Below, one piece after another: positions 1 to 41,090 of a stretch of DNA of 64,000 nucleotides. How positions within the stretch are numbered: the first letter of the stretch is position 1; each line of letters opens with the position of its first letter. The notes below the pieces were generated by a model. It was not told where the DNA came from and ran no database searches. It was given only the letters and a program-made list of their open reading frames with translations. The stretch is from positions 14,643,307 through 14,707,306 of the forward strand of contig NC_136017.1 in assembly GCF_048128805.1 (NCBI RefSeq). Reading direction: 5' to 3'. Source of the stretch: Centroberyx gerrardi (taxonomy: Eukaryota; Chordata; Actinopteri; Beryciformes; Berycidae). A program made the translations under genes and the position numbers.

Positions 1-2186
1 GGAGAGCGGCGGACCTCAGTGGAAGTCAATTACTCTGACAGAGAGGAATTGGATGCCACCTTTTTTTTTTTCAGAGAGCGGCGCCCGCTCGCTGCCTCAG
101 CTCTTTTGGGACAGAGATAAACAATCGAGTTCCAGCCAGTCGGCTCGCTACTCGGCGATCAGATAGGGAAATGGCTCTGATCACTGCTGGGCAAATAGGC
201 CGAGGCGACGTCAAAGACTGGAACACATACACACACAGAGTCGCATACACACTCGCACACAGAGCACCATAAGTGTTGTCATGTGTGTATCCAGTTTTTT
301 GATGTGCAAAGTGAATCTGATGAGCCCATCTCTAATTAACCTATTAATCATAGCTCTCATGTACCAGATGTCTGCCCTCCCTTCTCGTGTGTGTGTGTGT
401 GTGTGTGTGAGCGTGTTTCACCGCATGGGGCCCGACTGCGTAATTAGGGCATATCAGCGGGATGAACTCGCACCATGACTTCAACATAGGGAGGTCATGG
501 CATTACACAAATTCTTCCTGCAATGGACCATGGGCGTAAAGCTCATCTTCCTGGATCAATGTGCAGTTGTCTCGTTCTGAAATGGACGCCATTAAATTAC
601 CCAAGTTCCGGGTCTTCTGCGGCTCGAGATCTGCGCGTTTGAGCCGTTCCCATTCAGGACTTTTGGGTGTGCTTTCGCTGGCGCACAGGTTTATTTCAAA
701 CTTCAGCGTCTTTGTCCTTCCCGTTGGTATGGCAGGAAACCGGGACATGGGCTCGTCGCTTTTTCATGTCTTTCTGCTGAGGCGCTGCCTTTATGTACCG
801 CAGCGCCTGTAATTCAGCGCTTTGGACGACTGCACACAAAGATTGAATTGGAAACTTGCCCTCGGGACATTAATTGGATAAAAAACAATAAAATATGCAT
901 TACAAAATCTAAAATGATTTAGGCTGTTCCACATTTTTGCCTATAAAAATCACTGATTTCTTAATATCGAAAAGAAGTTTTATATCAAAGGATGAGTTCC
1001 TTGACAACTGCCTTCTACTCAACTCACTGACAAACCACTCTCCAGGTACATTGCTCATCGAACTGAAACTGCGTAAACAGTTATGGTCATGTCTGCATGA
1101 CATACCAATTTAATGTTCATGGACTGTTGTCTTTAATGTAATTGTTTTGTGTGCTTGGCACCCCTGATGCTGCACAGTCCATGGTACATATGTCTGCAAA
1201 GTCTGCAGCATAATGAAATCTGTCCTTCATGCATTTTTGCGCATCAGTGTCTGGCCTATACTGTATATCCTTTTAAGAACTCAGCGCACATCTTGATGGC
1301 TTAGAAATGGTTGTAGAAAGTCATCAAATTAGACAATCGTAATATGAAGGTATATATTTACATATTCATCTCCTTAAGTGCACATTTTTGCAGGTTGCAT
1401 ATTGTAGCACTTGAGGCAAGGTCTGAATTGAGCCCATGGTCACGGGAAAATGTTTTTATTTCTTATTTATTCTCCTTTTATGTAGCCTATACAGTATATG
1501 AGAAGCTTTGTTCCAAAATGAAGTCATCTGGAAATAAGGGCACCTACTCTTATAAACTGATTGAGAGCAAAAAATGACAGCAAATTTGCCACTTTTTATC
1601 ATTATTGTTTGATAAAATTATCGTTACTTTTGTAGACTCTATATTTTACAGTGGTTGCCGAGGCTGGTCCTCAAGACCCCGATACTGCTGGTTTTAATTC
1701 TCTCTGGCTAATAGGAACTGATTTAGACCTGGGACACCAGGGGAATGCAATTAACCACCTTGTAGGATAGAAAACCACTCTGGATCCTGAGTACCAGGAT
1801 TGAGAACCACTGATTCATAGTCTATATTTTAGAGATTGTATGTCTTCAGGTAATGATTTTTATATGCAAAAGGGCTACCATGAAGGCTAAACCCTCAGAC
1901 ATAGATCTAAAGTGAATGGATGAAGACTCAAGTCCTTTTCTGAATGATGCGTCTTTATGTATCTACAAATAGAAATACTGGGGAATCTGTCTCACTCTTG
2001 CATCGTCATGTTTCTTGACTGTGGCCTTGTCTGGTAGGCTGTGATGTAATAGCTATGATACAATGGTTAAATGTGTCTCTCTTCCACAGGGAGTTGTTTT
2101 TTGACTGTTTACCCAAGTGCATGTCTTTATTTCCTTTTTCATTTCTCGAAGAAAATGATCCTTACGGATTGATTCTTGTCTTCCAG
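1..2186. other. R3HDM1 upstream or 5' intron sequence
   Basis: No coding exon is recognised here. The first 200 bases are G/C-rich with an internal T-run and could be a 5' non-coding exon or promoter edge of R3HDM1, but no splice donor can be assigned with confidence. A short (GT)n lies near 388-409 and a fish-type dispersed repeat at 1655-1812. The rest is A/T-rich intron-like DNA ending in the acceptor at 2185-2186. Confidence 0.4.
1655..1812. repeat. fish dispersed repeat fragment
   Basis: The stretch opens with ggctggtcctcaagaccc, has a central gatttagacctgggacacca and ends gaaccactg. I recognise this arrangement as a short interspersed repeat common in teleost genomes. No target-site duplication was identified and the family name is not certain. 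Confidence 0.5.
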
Positions 2187-2226
2187 GTTCTCGGCATTTG
2201 CCAGCATCTCCCAGTAAGACTTTGCG

Positions 2227-32859
<30,633 letters not shown>

Positions 32860-34068
32860 TAGTTTCTCCGGAGCGCCGAAAAACCCCAAAACAAACGCAC
32901 ACAGCCCCACCACACCCCACCACCCCCCCGAGCGCCTGCCTCCGCTGCCTCGATCTGGAGCCGTCCCAGACTCTGTCCATATCTGAAAACCGTCTCAAAT
33001 GTTTGAAGAGCTTGAAGTGTGTTTGATTTTTCTGTCCAATATGGCTCTGCGGGGTGGGAATTGAACAGCACCCTCCAGCCAAATGTTGCTAAAATGTGTC
33101 TGTGGCTGGTAATTTCTACTCATGTCTACTCTGCCAGCTACATTACCCGTCAGCTAGAGCCCACCTCCTATTCTAAAGATCTAGTTTGCTGTTAAATTAG
33201 GGATTGTGGTTGGTGAATTTGGGGATTTGCCAGCTGAAAAAAAGTTAGTTTCCCCTCTGTAGCTATCTTAATAGCAAGTGTGCCATCACTGCATCAAGCG
33301 CACCTCGAGTTTTACAAATACTCTATTTGTTTCTGGTTCAAGAATGTATCATGTGCCCACTTTTTGAAAATGAAACGGTTGAAATTGAGGCTCCAGACAG
33401 TATTTTTTGCAGTCAAATTGCAGCAGCCATATCAAAGGGAGTGTGTTTTATTTCATATTTATTTTGCTTTCTAAAGCGCCGCCGAGGATTCCTTCGGCTG
33501 TCCTATTTTGATCCCAGCGGTTGAGTCAGGTTGTCAGGCAGATCTGGTGCCGACACCGACACGAGTGACACGACAGGCTGAGCAACACGCGCATCATTTA
33601 TCTCAAGGCAGGAACACAGGGACGGGTTTATTTTCTCATTTGAAAGGCGCAGTTGCTTTCTCCAAACAAACTCCCAACAAACATCCAGCAGCGCTTGTAC
33701 AATGCGAGCCCATACAATATACACTGAATAATAGATACGCTACCTGAATTATTTAAAGTCACTTTTCTACACGCTGAATGTTACATTTGCACTGAAATGA
33801 TGAAAGATATGGAGATTTGATGGGTGTGAGGCAAGGACCTAGATTTTTTTTTTTTATTTTTTTTTTTTATTAATCCCCATACCTGTTTGTTGCACTTGGC
33901 CAGGCCAATTTCTTTTATATTTAATTAAAATGTTTATATGCACATGAAAAATACATCTGAGTTTATCACTCCTCTTGGCTTCATTTGGATTTCTGTTCGT
34001 GTGAATTCATGAGAGGTGTTCGATGTCTGGTGTGTGTGTGTGGCTTATTTTTATTTCTGTTCGAATCT

Positions 34069-34074
34069 AATAAA
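34069..34074 (+). terminator. polyadenylation signal AATAAA (R3HDM1, proximal)
   Basis: A canonical AATAAA in tctaataaatg, 1.2 kb after the stop, followed by a GT/T-rich stretch. Confidence 0.6.
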
Positions 34075-34303
34075 TGTTTGCAACATCTGGTGACAGATAC
34101 TTTTTTTCTAGCTATGTCGAAAAATGGGCAATGATCCAATAACAGTCAGTTAATTGAGCTATAGATAAAAAGTCTGTTCAAATATGTCCTTGGAGCAAGA
34201 TGTGCCTACAGTATGTGATAAAAGCAGAAAATGTTGCCATAAAATTTGGTCCATGTATCACTGCTTTTTTGGGATTGTAGAGATATTTGCTTCCTGGATG
34301 AAT

Positions 34304-34309
34304 AATAAA
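34304..34309 (+). terminator. polyadenylation signal AATAAA (R3HDM1, distal)
   Basis: A second canonical hexamer in aataataaaatgg, followed by T-rich sequence. It lies about 360 bases before the RBM43-like start codon, so transcription of R3HDM1 must end close to the next promoter. Confidence 0.55.
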
Positions 34310-34541
34310 ATGGTTTTAATTGCCATCTACTCTATAATTCCTGTGCTTAGCAAGTGAAATATGGAGTGGCAGCGACCCCTACTGGAGAAAAGCTGTTACT
34401 GCAGCTTTATCCTCAACCAGTCCATAAGGCGCTGGTCTGGGATCTGCCCAGCATGATGAGCTTCCATACTGAGTCAATGGACTGAAATGTATCAAACTGA
34501 CACTGGGTCTGTTTGACGAGTATGGGTAAAGAGTTTGATAC

Positions 34542-34553
34542 GAAAGTGAAACT
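34542..34553 (+). promoter_or_regulatory. interferon-stimulated response element (ISRE)
   Basis: The sequence GAAAGTGAAACT is a perfect match to the ISRE consensus GAAANNGAAACT bound by ISGF3 and IRF factors. It lies 117 bases before the preferred RBM43-like start codon, where a proximal promoter is expected. The flanks (cgaaag...aaaagagagaaaac) are also A/G-rich. Confidence 0.72.
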
Positions 34554-34669
34554 AAAAGAGAGAAAACATACTGCCATTTTTTTCTGCGTAGCAACGACAG
34601 GCGACTGTTTGTGTGGGTGGAAAATGCGTATAGGCAGACGCTTTGTTCCAGCTCATGTTTGCAGCCATA

Positions 34670-34865
34670 ATGGAGACTGACGCCCCTGTGAAGACCAGGA
34701 TGGTGGTGGTATCTGGTGTGCCCGAGGTCCTCTCCAGCAGTCGGATGATTGACAAGCTGACCATTCACTTCCAAAGCTCCAGAAGTCACGGGGGAGACGT
34801 AGAGCACATTAGATATCCCACCAACCTGAAAGGGGTTGCATTTGTCACGTTTGAGGAGGCTAAAG
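34670..34865 (+). CDS. rbm43: RBM43-like coding exon 1
   Basis: It begins METDAPVKTRMVVVSGVPEV and ends at gctaaag|gtaaat in phase 1, encoding residues 1-65, most of the RRM. A (GT)32 run starts 20 bases after the donor. Confidence 0.85.
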
Positions 34866-34881
34866 GTAAATACAGGATGTA

Positions 34882-34950
<69 letters not shown>

Positions 34951-37398
34951 ACCAGCTAACTGTAAAGAAAGTTATTTGTTTAACAAATAAAGTTATTTGT
35001 TTAGCCTTGCATGGGCAGGTGCCGTTCTCGTATAGCGGGAACAGCACGCCAAACTCCATTCAAAACTGTGGCAGTTTAATTGCCTTATCTGCTTATCGGT
35101 AGACGTAGATAGAACTACATGGCAGCAGAACATATTGAGGCCTTATGCACATCGTTTTCTTAGGTTCTTCTAGTCAATTCGGCATATAATATCTACCAAG
35201 CAGCACATTATTTAAAAATAACAACAACAAAAAACAGCTTAACTTTTGAATTGTTTCACTGGTCGCTACCGCCCTCCAGCACATTCTGGAGAAATAATGT
35301 AATATAAAACAGTCTTCTTTCTCCAGAACGCGGCGAAAGAGGCGAAGCAATTCTAAAATTCCAATTTTATTGAAATGAAGTGCTGCTTTGTATATTAGAT
35401 GTATGCCGAATTGAACAGTGGCTCCTAACGATTCACAAAAATATTTTAAATCCTGTAGTACCAGGTACACCCTTGCCGACAACATTAAACTGACAGATTT
35501 CTGAGTAGAATTTGGCGTTGTTCTCTCCTTGGGCTACTATCTGATATGAAATAACAGGTGCAGGCCGAGGTAGCAACATGACTGCCACCCCCAGTGGCAG
35601 TGTGGCATATTGGTAGAAATTCATGAGACATAATGAGCGTAGGCTACATTGACATGGGGAGAGAATATACCAGAACAGTACCAACTCTTGGCAGATGCAG
35701 AGCGGGTCGTCCAAAAGGATCTCCAGATCATGAAGGACAAGGAGTTTCCTGAGGACTACCACCTCACTGTGTTCCCCTTCACACCAGATGTAAGTCTCAT
35801 TAGTTTTGCTTTATACATTTTCATTGGTCATCTTACCCAGTATAGCTGATGCTCTTATCCAAAGCGACATACAGTGAACAAGCAGGTAGGGGGTTCAGTG
35901 CCTTGCTCAAAGCCTAATATACCTCAGTTTAATTTAATTTATGTTGTTAACAGTTTCTTTTCTTGTTGTTGAGCCCATTTGGCATCCTTTTGGCTTCTCA
36001 GACAATACTGTATGACAGACATTAAGTACACTGTATTCACAACATGAGCATGTAAAATATCCGTTCTCATATGCTCTCGTGCCACAGGTGTTTTTCTATG
36101 TCACCAGTGCTACGGTCGATCTCTCAGTGTTCAGCGATGATCAGGAGTCGCTGCTTCAGAGTCTGCGGTCAGCTCACAGGTCGGTGCGTTTCCAGGTTCT
36201 GCCACAAGAGACGAGGGCCACAGTCGAGGGGCCCTTCACCGCTATCCAGGCCCTGAGAGAGGACCTGATCAGCAGGGCCAGCACACATCGAACCCCGGCC
36301 TCGGCCCAAACCGCAGAAACTGTGATATCTCATCATGAGTGTGTGGGTCCACCAAGCTGCAACGATGCTGAAACCTATCAGGAACCAATGGGCTCAGTCT
36401 CCCTATCAAAGTCACTACAGTCCACACATGATGCAACTAAAGACTCAAATGCAAAAAATCCAAACTCTCCCATCAGGCAAAAACCTCACCCTGAGATTTC
36501 GGTCACAAACAGCTTTTGCTACACAGACAGTAATGCAGAGGAGGAGCGGAGCGCTCAGTCCAGCCTTGACATGCCCGGACCGTCCCATGTAATCCCACTG
36601 GACGTAATAAGATCTTCACAAAGCAACACAGAATATAGACCAGAGCAAGCAAACGCCGGCATTGAAGAAGTGTTAGAGATGAATGCATTGATTAGATCTT
36701 TCTTATCAAGGACGGACCAGCTCACTGCAGAGGAAAAATCAGCAAAACAGACCGGAGTAGAGAGTATTTCAGGAAACCAGACTAGACTAGACAGTATTTC
36801 AGCAACCCAGACTAGAGGAGACAGTATTCTGGGGTACTACTACACCAGTGTTGACTATATGAACAGATCAGATCAGACCAGCCCTAAAAATGAGTCAGCA
36901 TCCTCAGAGACTGATAGCAGGGACATGGAAGGGCTCTACGCAGCAAGTACAGAGGATCTGGAGGATGAGTGCATATGGGTCGACTCAAACACGTTCAGAT
37001 ACATCGAAAGATTCGACACAACGGAGTTCAACAGGTGCTTGAGAGAGCATGACGTGTCCCTCCGGTACGACGAAGGAGCCGACCTCACCCGGATATCGCT
37101 GACGGGACGGCAAAGGACGACACCCTCCGAGGTCCAGCAGGCCTCGGCGCACCTCAAGAGTTTGTTCGACTACTGGCAGTCGACCCTAAGAGTCCATTCC
37201 ATCGACCTGGAGTCGAACGTGTCGCCCGAGAAACAGAGGCTGACTCAGATCTGCGACGACACGGACGCCCTGTTACGCGACGTTCTTTACACGGTGGAGG
37301 ATTCTCGCGTCAAAGTCGTCGGTCCTTCCACGTCTAGTCACCTGTTCTGTAAGTGGGTGAAGGAGGAAATCGCTAAACCGAAGGACACATACTTGTAG
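34670..37398 (+). CDS. rbm43: RBM43-like RNA-binding protein (3 coding exons)
   Basis: An RNA recognition motif protein related to mammalian RBM43. Coding segments 34670-34865, 35695-35789 and 36088-37398 join in phase to 533 aa; human RBM43 is about 357 aa. The ATG at 34670 has A at -3 and G at +4; the in-frame ATG at 34655 has a weak context. The N-terminal RRM (residues about 9-95) has RMVVVSGVPEVLSS and GDVEHIRYPTNLKGVAFVTF, the latter close to the [20 protein letters not shown] segment of RBM43. Residues about 98-165 form a second conserved block (VFFYVTSATVDLSVF and onward). A Ser/Thr/Glu-rich linker (about 170-385) includes three 10-residue repeats. The C-terminal block (about 390-530: WVDSNTFRYIERF, then CKWVKEEI) aligns with the RBM43 C-terminus. 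An upstream ISRE suggests interferon control. The 5'UTR and transcription start are not certain. Confidence 0.87.
34866..35694 (+). other. RBM43-like intron 1
   Basis: 829 bases holding the GT run and A/T-rich sequence; no other gene recognised. Confidence 0.75.
34886..34949 (+). repeat. (GT)32 microsatellite in RBM43-like intron 1
   Basis: A perfect GT run of 64 bases, starting 21 bases beyond the exon 1 end. Confidence 0.97.
35695..35789 (+). CDS. rbm43: RBM43-like coding exon 2
   Basis: The acceptor is cttggcag and the donor ccagat|gtaagt. It encodes DAERVVQKDLQIMKDKEFPE and DYHLTVFPFTPD, residues 66-97, aligning with the end of the RBM43 RRM. Phase 0 at the end. Confidence 0.87.
35845..35915 (+). 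repeat. fish dispersed repeat fragment
   Basis: The motif gatgctcttatccaaagcga, then cagtgccttgctcaaag, is a well-known fragment of teleost repeats, inserted in RBM43-like intron 2. Confidence 0.6.
36088..37398 (+). CDS. rbm43: RBM43-like coding exon 3
   Basis: The acceptor is gtgccacag. A single 1311-base exon ends in TAG at 37396-37398 and encodes residues 98-533. It contains the second conserved block, the linker with 10-residue repeats (36748-36837) and the C-terminal RBM43 block. The last residues are PKDTYL. Confidence 0.92.
   Translation: MFFYVTSATVDLSVFSDDQESLLQSLRSAHRSVRFQVLPQETRATVEGPFTAIQALREDLISRASTHRTPASAQTAETVISHHECVGPPSCNDAETYQEPMGSVSLSKSLQSTHDATKDSNAKNPNSPIRQKPHPEISVTNSFCYTDSNAEEERSAQSSLDMPGPSHVIPLDVIRSSQSNTEYRPEQANAGIEEVLEMNALIRSFLSRTDQLTAEEKSAKQTGVESISGNQTRLDSISATQTRGDSILGYYYTSVDYMNRSDQTSPKNESASSETDSRDMEGLYAASTEDLEDECIWVDSNTFRYIERFDTTEFNRCLREHDVSLRYDEGADLTRISLTGRQRTTPSEVQQASAHLKSLFDYWQSTLRVHSIDLESNVSPEKQRLTQICDDTDALLRDVLYTVEDSRVKVVGPSTSSHLFCKWVKEEIAKPKDTYL
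36748..36837 (+). repeat. rbm43: in-frame 30-nt tandem repeat (3 copies)
   Basis: Three consecutive 30-base units encode QTGVESISGN, QTRLDSISAT and QTRGDSILGY (residues about 318-347). The period is a multiple of three, so the frame is kept and copy number could vary. Confidence 0.88.
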
Positions 37399-37794
37399 AT
37401 CTGTCTGCTTCATGGCAATAGAAGTTCACATTTCCCGTCATGTCAAAGCTGATTCACCGAACAAAACAATGCTTTCCTTGAGTCATTATGATGTTAGAAT
37501 CTCTTTGCACAGAAACATATGAATGTACTTTCAGTAGTGAACACAGTGTGGCGCAGTTGCACAACATGTTGCCTTCACAAAACCAGTGTCTGCATCGTAT
37601 GTTGTCATTCTCAGCCTCTGTCAATGGCCTTAGTGAAATCAGCATCGGTCTTGTTGTATTGTTGTTTAGTTACATTTGTTTGGTATGTAATGTTCACATA
37701 CTGTTGTCTTTAAAGCTTGTGATTTATTGGGCATATCACTAGAATTTATAGACGGATAATAAGGTTTTCACAACTGTCCTCCATCACAATTCAC

Positions 37795-37800
37795 AATAAA
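37795..37800 (+). terminator. polyadenylation signal AATAAA (RBM43-like)
   Basis: A canonical AATAAA in cacaataaacatg, about 400 bases after the stop codon and followed by a GT-rich stretch (accgtttgtttcc). Confidence 0.6.
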
Positions 37801-37829
37801 CATGTTATAGAGCACCGTTTGTTTCCATT

Positions 37830-38030
37830 TCAGTGCCTTGGCTTTCTTTCTGTGGCGAGGCCTCCCTTTTGTTTATGCCTGGATTAATGATCAGGCCTTT
37901 AAACAGCAGGTCTTAATCCAAACGATGTCCTCACAGCAGTGGGGACATTTCTTAATTAACCTCCCCACCAAAAAAGATAAGCTCCTAATTAATTTCACAG
38001 TAACAAACCCAAATAACTGATACCGACATG
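37830..38030. promoter_or_regulatory. candidate non-coding regulatory block
   Basis: A repeat-free stretch after the RBM43-like gene with paired homeodomain cores (ggattaatgatc, cttaattaacc, cctaattaattt). It looks unlike the surrounding repeats, but function is only a guess. Confidence 0.2.
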
Positions 38031-38507
38031 CCCTTCGTGATCACATCTTTATATTCTGTTGTCCAGCGATGGTTTAATCACTTTATGATTCATTATATTT
38101 GTTTACATTTCATGGGTGGGTGGGTCTATGGATAAACTCATCATCCTTATTTCTGGATTGATTCCTTAGTATCTTCCTACAAATCAGCAATACATTTTAT
38201 TTGTGGCACACACACAAGACACTGATGATTAACCCAGCATGTATTGGTGCTTATGCATGCAAGTGTTTGCAAATGGATAATTACAACAATCAATACAGAA
38301 CCAGTCACATTCATATTCTTGCTAATAAGCACCATAGCAAGTGTGTAGTGTGTTTCTTGACACTGTAACCTGCCCCAGCCTGCGAGTGGCTACGCCTCAT
38401 GGTCATTCTATTTCAGGACAGATGGACAATGACTGGAACACAAAGCAGGGCGTGGACTTCCTGCCCCAGGTTGCCTCATACAGAGGTGGAGGGCCCTGTG
38501 TGTGTGG

Positions 38508-38561
<54 letters not shown>

Positions 38562-38952
38562 TACCAGTAGAGAAGATATTGTAAAAAATGAACACATTTC
38601 AATAAATAATTTCCAGAGTGCTTTGCAGACAATAAATCATCAATGATAGGAACCAGTAAGATAAAAATGCCACTTGTCTACATGCGCTTGAAGCTTCTAA
38701 AAGGTTTTAAAAAAATTTATCCATGATTGTATGACTTTGTATGTACCTGGCTGTAGTGTAAAGATTTATTTTGCTGTGATCTGACAGTAGGGGGCGCTAT
38801 TACACTTTTCCTATATAGGAGTGATGAGTTAAAATGGAGAGAGAGGTACTGTAGCTTCCATAGCCCAGCTCAGTGGAGCAATTATGGAGGCTGGGTTTGG
38901 CAAGAATGGTGCAGATTGGCAGGCGACTAATGTCAGTTGGATCTCCTATGAT

Positions 38953-38987
<35 letters not shown>

Positions 38988-39433
38988 GCTGTGTCTTTTC
39001 CAAGGGAATGACTGCGAGCTGTGTGTGTTGTGTGAACACTAAAAATGCTTAGTAAAGTCATTTTCTGTCGACGGGAAGCACACAAGGGCTTTTTTCCTAT
39101 TAATCTAGTGTTGATAATTGATTCATATGTGAAAATAAGGTACACTTTACATTATGAACACACACACACACACACACCAGACACACACACACTGACTTCC
39201 TGTTACCATAGGAACGTAGTAGAAGAGGTTGTTGAGCTACAGTGTTGGGGGCATTAGGGGAGGCTCTTGAATACATTGAAAAGCATCAATTTGTACTCTT
39301 TCTCCCCTTAAACGATCCTATTTTCATATAATTTGTCACTTTGATGCTACTTACTATAATATACACCATGAATTTACTGCATAAAGATTTAATAATACCG
39401 TGGGTAACCTCTCCCTTCGCTACATCCCTGGGG

Positions 39434-39844
39434 CCAGTTGCATAAAGATAGACCTAGTCATAGACTTAAATGTGACCTTAAGTCAAACTTGCTATAGACA
39501 CTTATATTTACCTGTTCATACTACTTCTTGATTGTTGTAGATCTCTAATGTTTCTGTCTCTAAAGACTCTCTCTTCTTCAGGCTCTTTCCAAAAACCAGA
39601 GATTTGCCATCTTTTATGAAATAGTATTTAAACTTCCCACTCTGACATTTAGGCCGACTTGTTGCCATAGCAACAAAGTTCTTAACTCAAGATTAGCCAG
39701 GGGGAAGGTGACTAACTTTCCTACCTCAAAATAAGTCAGTCTTAATATTTAAGTAACAGACAGTCTTAATTAGCCTAGTCCAACCTGAGAATCTAAGACC
39801 AGTCTAAGGCTTAGACCAGTCTTAAACTAGCTTTATGCAGCTGG
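39434..39844. mobile_element. MITE with CCAGTTGCATAAAG termini
   Basis: The left end is ccagttgcataaag and the right end ctttatgcagctgg, near-perfect terminal inverted repeats of 14 bases enclosing about 410 bases with internal cttaag/ctaagac palindromes. A related, truncated copy is at 55459-55665. Confidence 0.7.
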
Positions 39845-41034
39845 ATCCTGGTTGAAGCACTTCATTCTCCATATTAAACATGCAGTATAATTAGGACATT
39901 GCATCTTTGAATATATTACACATGTATGGTTTTCATGATAGAGGTGGAAGTACAGGGGCATGCTGGGAGAGGCAGCCGGGATCGAGGAGGAGTCGAGTCT
40001 CTTCCCCAAGGACACTTGGGACGGACCCATAGGCTTTGGTGGGGGATGTGTGTGTGTGTGTGTGTGTGTGTGTACTGATGGGGCACATACATCTTGGAGG
40101 GTCAGAGGTCGCACATATAAATACACACACACACAGGCAGGTAGACAAGCAGCAAACCTCCCATGTCACTTTCACGGTGAGGAATGGGACTGCCGTTGAT
40201 GGATTGTCTCCCCCAGGCGATGGAAGGCCAGCTACTGTGTGTGTGTGTGTATGTGTGTGTGAACATGTGTGTGTCTGTGTCCGCATATGACTCCATTTGT
40301 GTGTCCACACAGTGACAAATTGCCTCATAATGATTGTCTTTACAGATCATCACTCTGCACTGGAAAGGCATCGTGGGGAAATATGAGTTTTACCCCCCCG
40401 CTGCTCTCCCTAAATGTTGCGCGGGTACTGGAGAGCAGTGATGATGGAAGAGCGGGAGCAACAGACCAAGAAAATGGTGTGGCCATTAGCTGGAAAAAGG
40501 ATGAACAGTGTTTAATTGGTCTCGTAAAATATGACCCGGAATGTAAACAAACCAAACGCCTTCGAGTTTAGCAGATCTGCTTATGTGTGATTAATGACCG
40601 ATGTGTAACACACATCTTCAAATATGTGATGCATTCATTCTTTCTTGTTTTTATCTGTTTATATCTTGATGACAAGCTCGCATTGACTGAAAACACAGGC
40701 AGGGTAATAAAGAAAGTGAGCAAGAAAGGTCTCAACAACTTTTTACAGTGCTTTTATTGAGAGTATATTATCTTTTTTCTGTTATTACCTGGTTTTCACC
40801 TATCAATCAGAAGGAGAGAAATAGGATCTCTGGCATCGTCAGCGCTTGCTCCAAAATCAATGGATTACCTCAAAGAAGTTGCAGAGTTTTACTGTCAGCA
40901 AGTTCTGAGAAAGGCCCAGGCAATATTAGATGACAAGTCACACATAAGTCAAGCTCTTTTTGATGAAGTCAACCCTTTTTGTTGTGATATGTGATATTTG
41001 TCTTGTCTTTAAGGATTGTACCTTAAATTGTGTC

Positions 41035-41090
41035 CTTTCAATTGCCCCATGTGGGATACATAAAGTTCAACTGAATTGAATTAAAGGCCT
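41035..41090 (+). repeat. LINE 3'-tail-like repeat
   Basis: The motif ttgccccatgtgggatacat followed by aaagttcaactgaattg resembles the 3' tail of fish non-LTR retrotransposons. No coding part is attached. Confidence 0.4.

Larger units (their letters stand above)
32860..34309 (+). other. r3hdm1: R3HDM1 3' untranslated region
   Basis: Non-coding sequence between the stop codon and two AATAAA signals. It contains T-rich tracts near 33846-33868 and no open frame of interest. The exact cleavage site is not visible. Confidence 0.7.
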
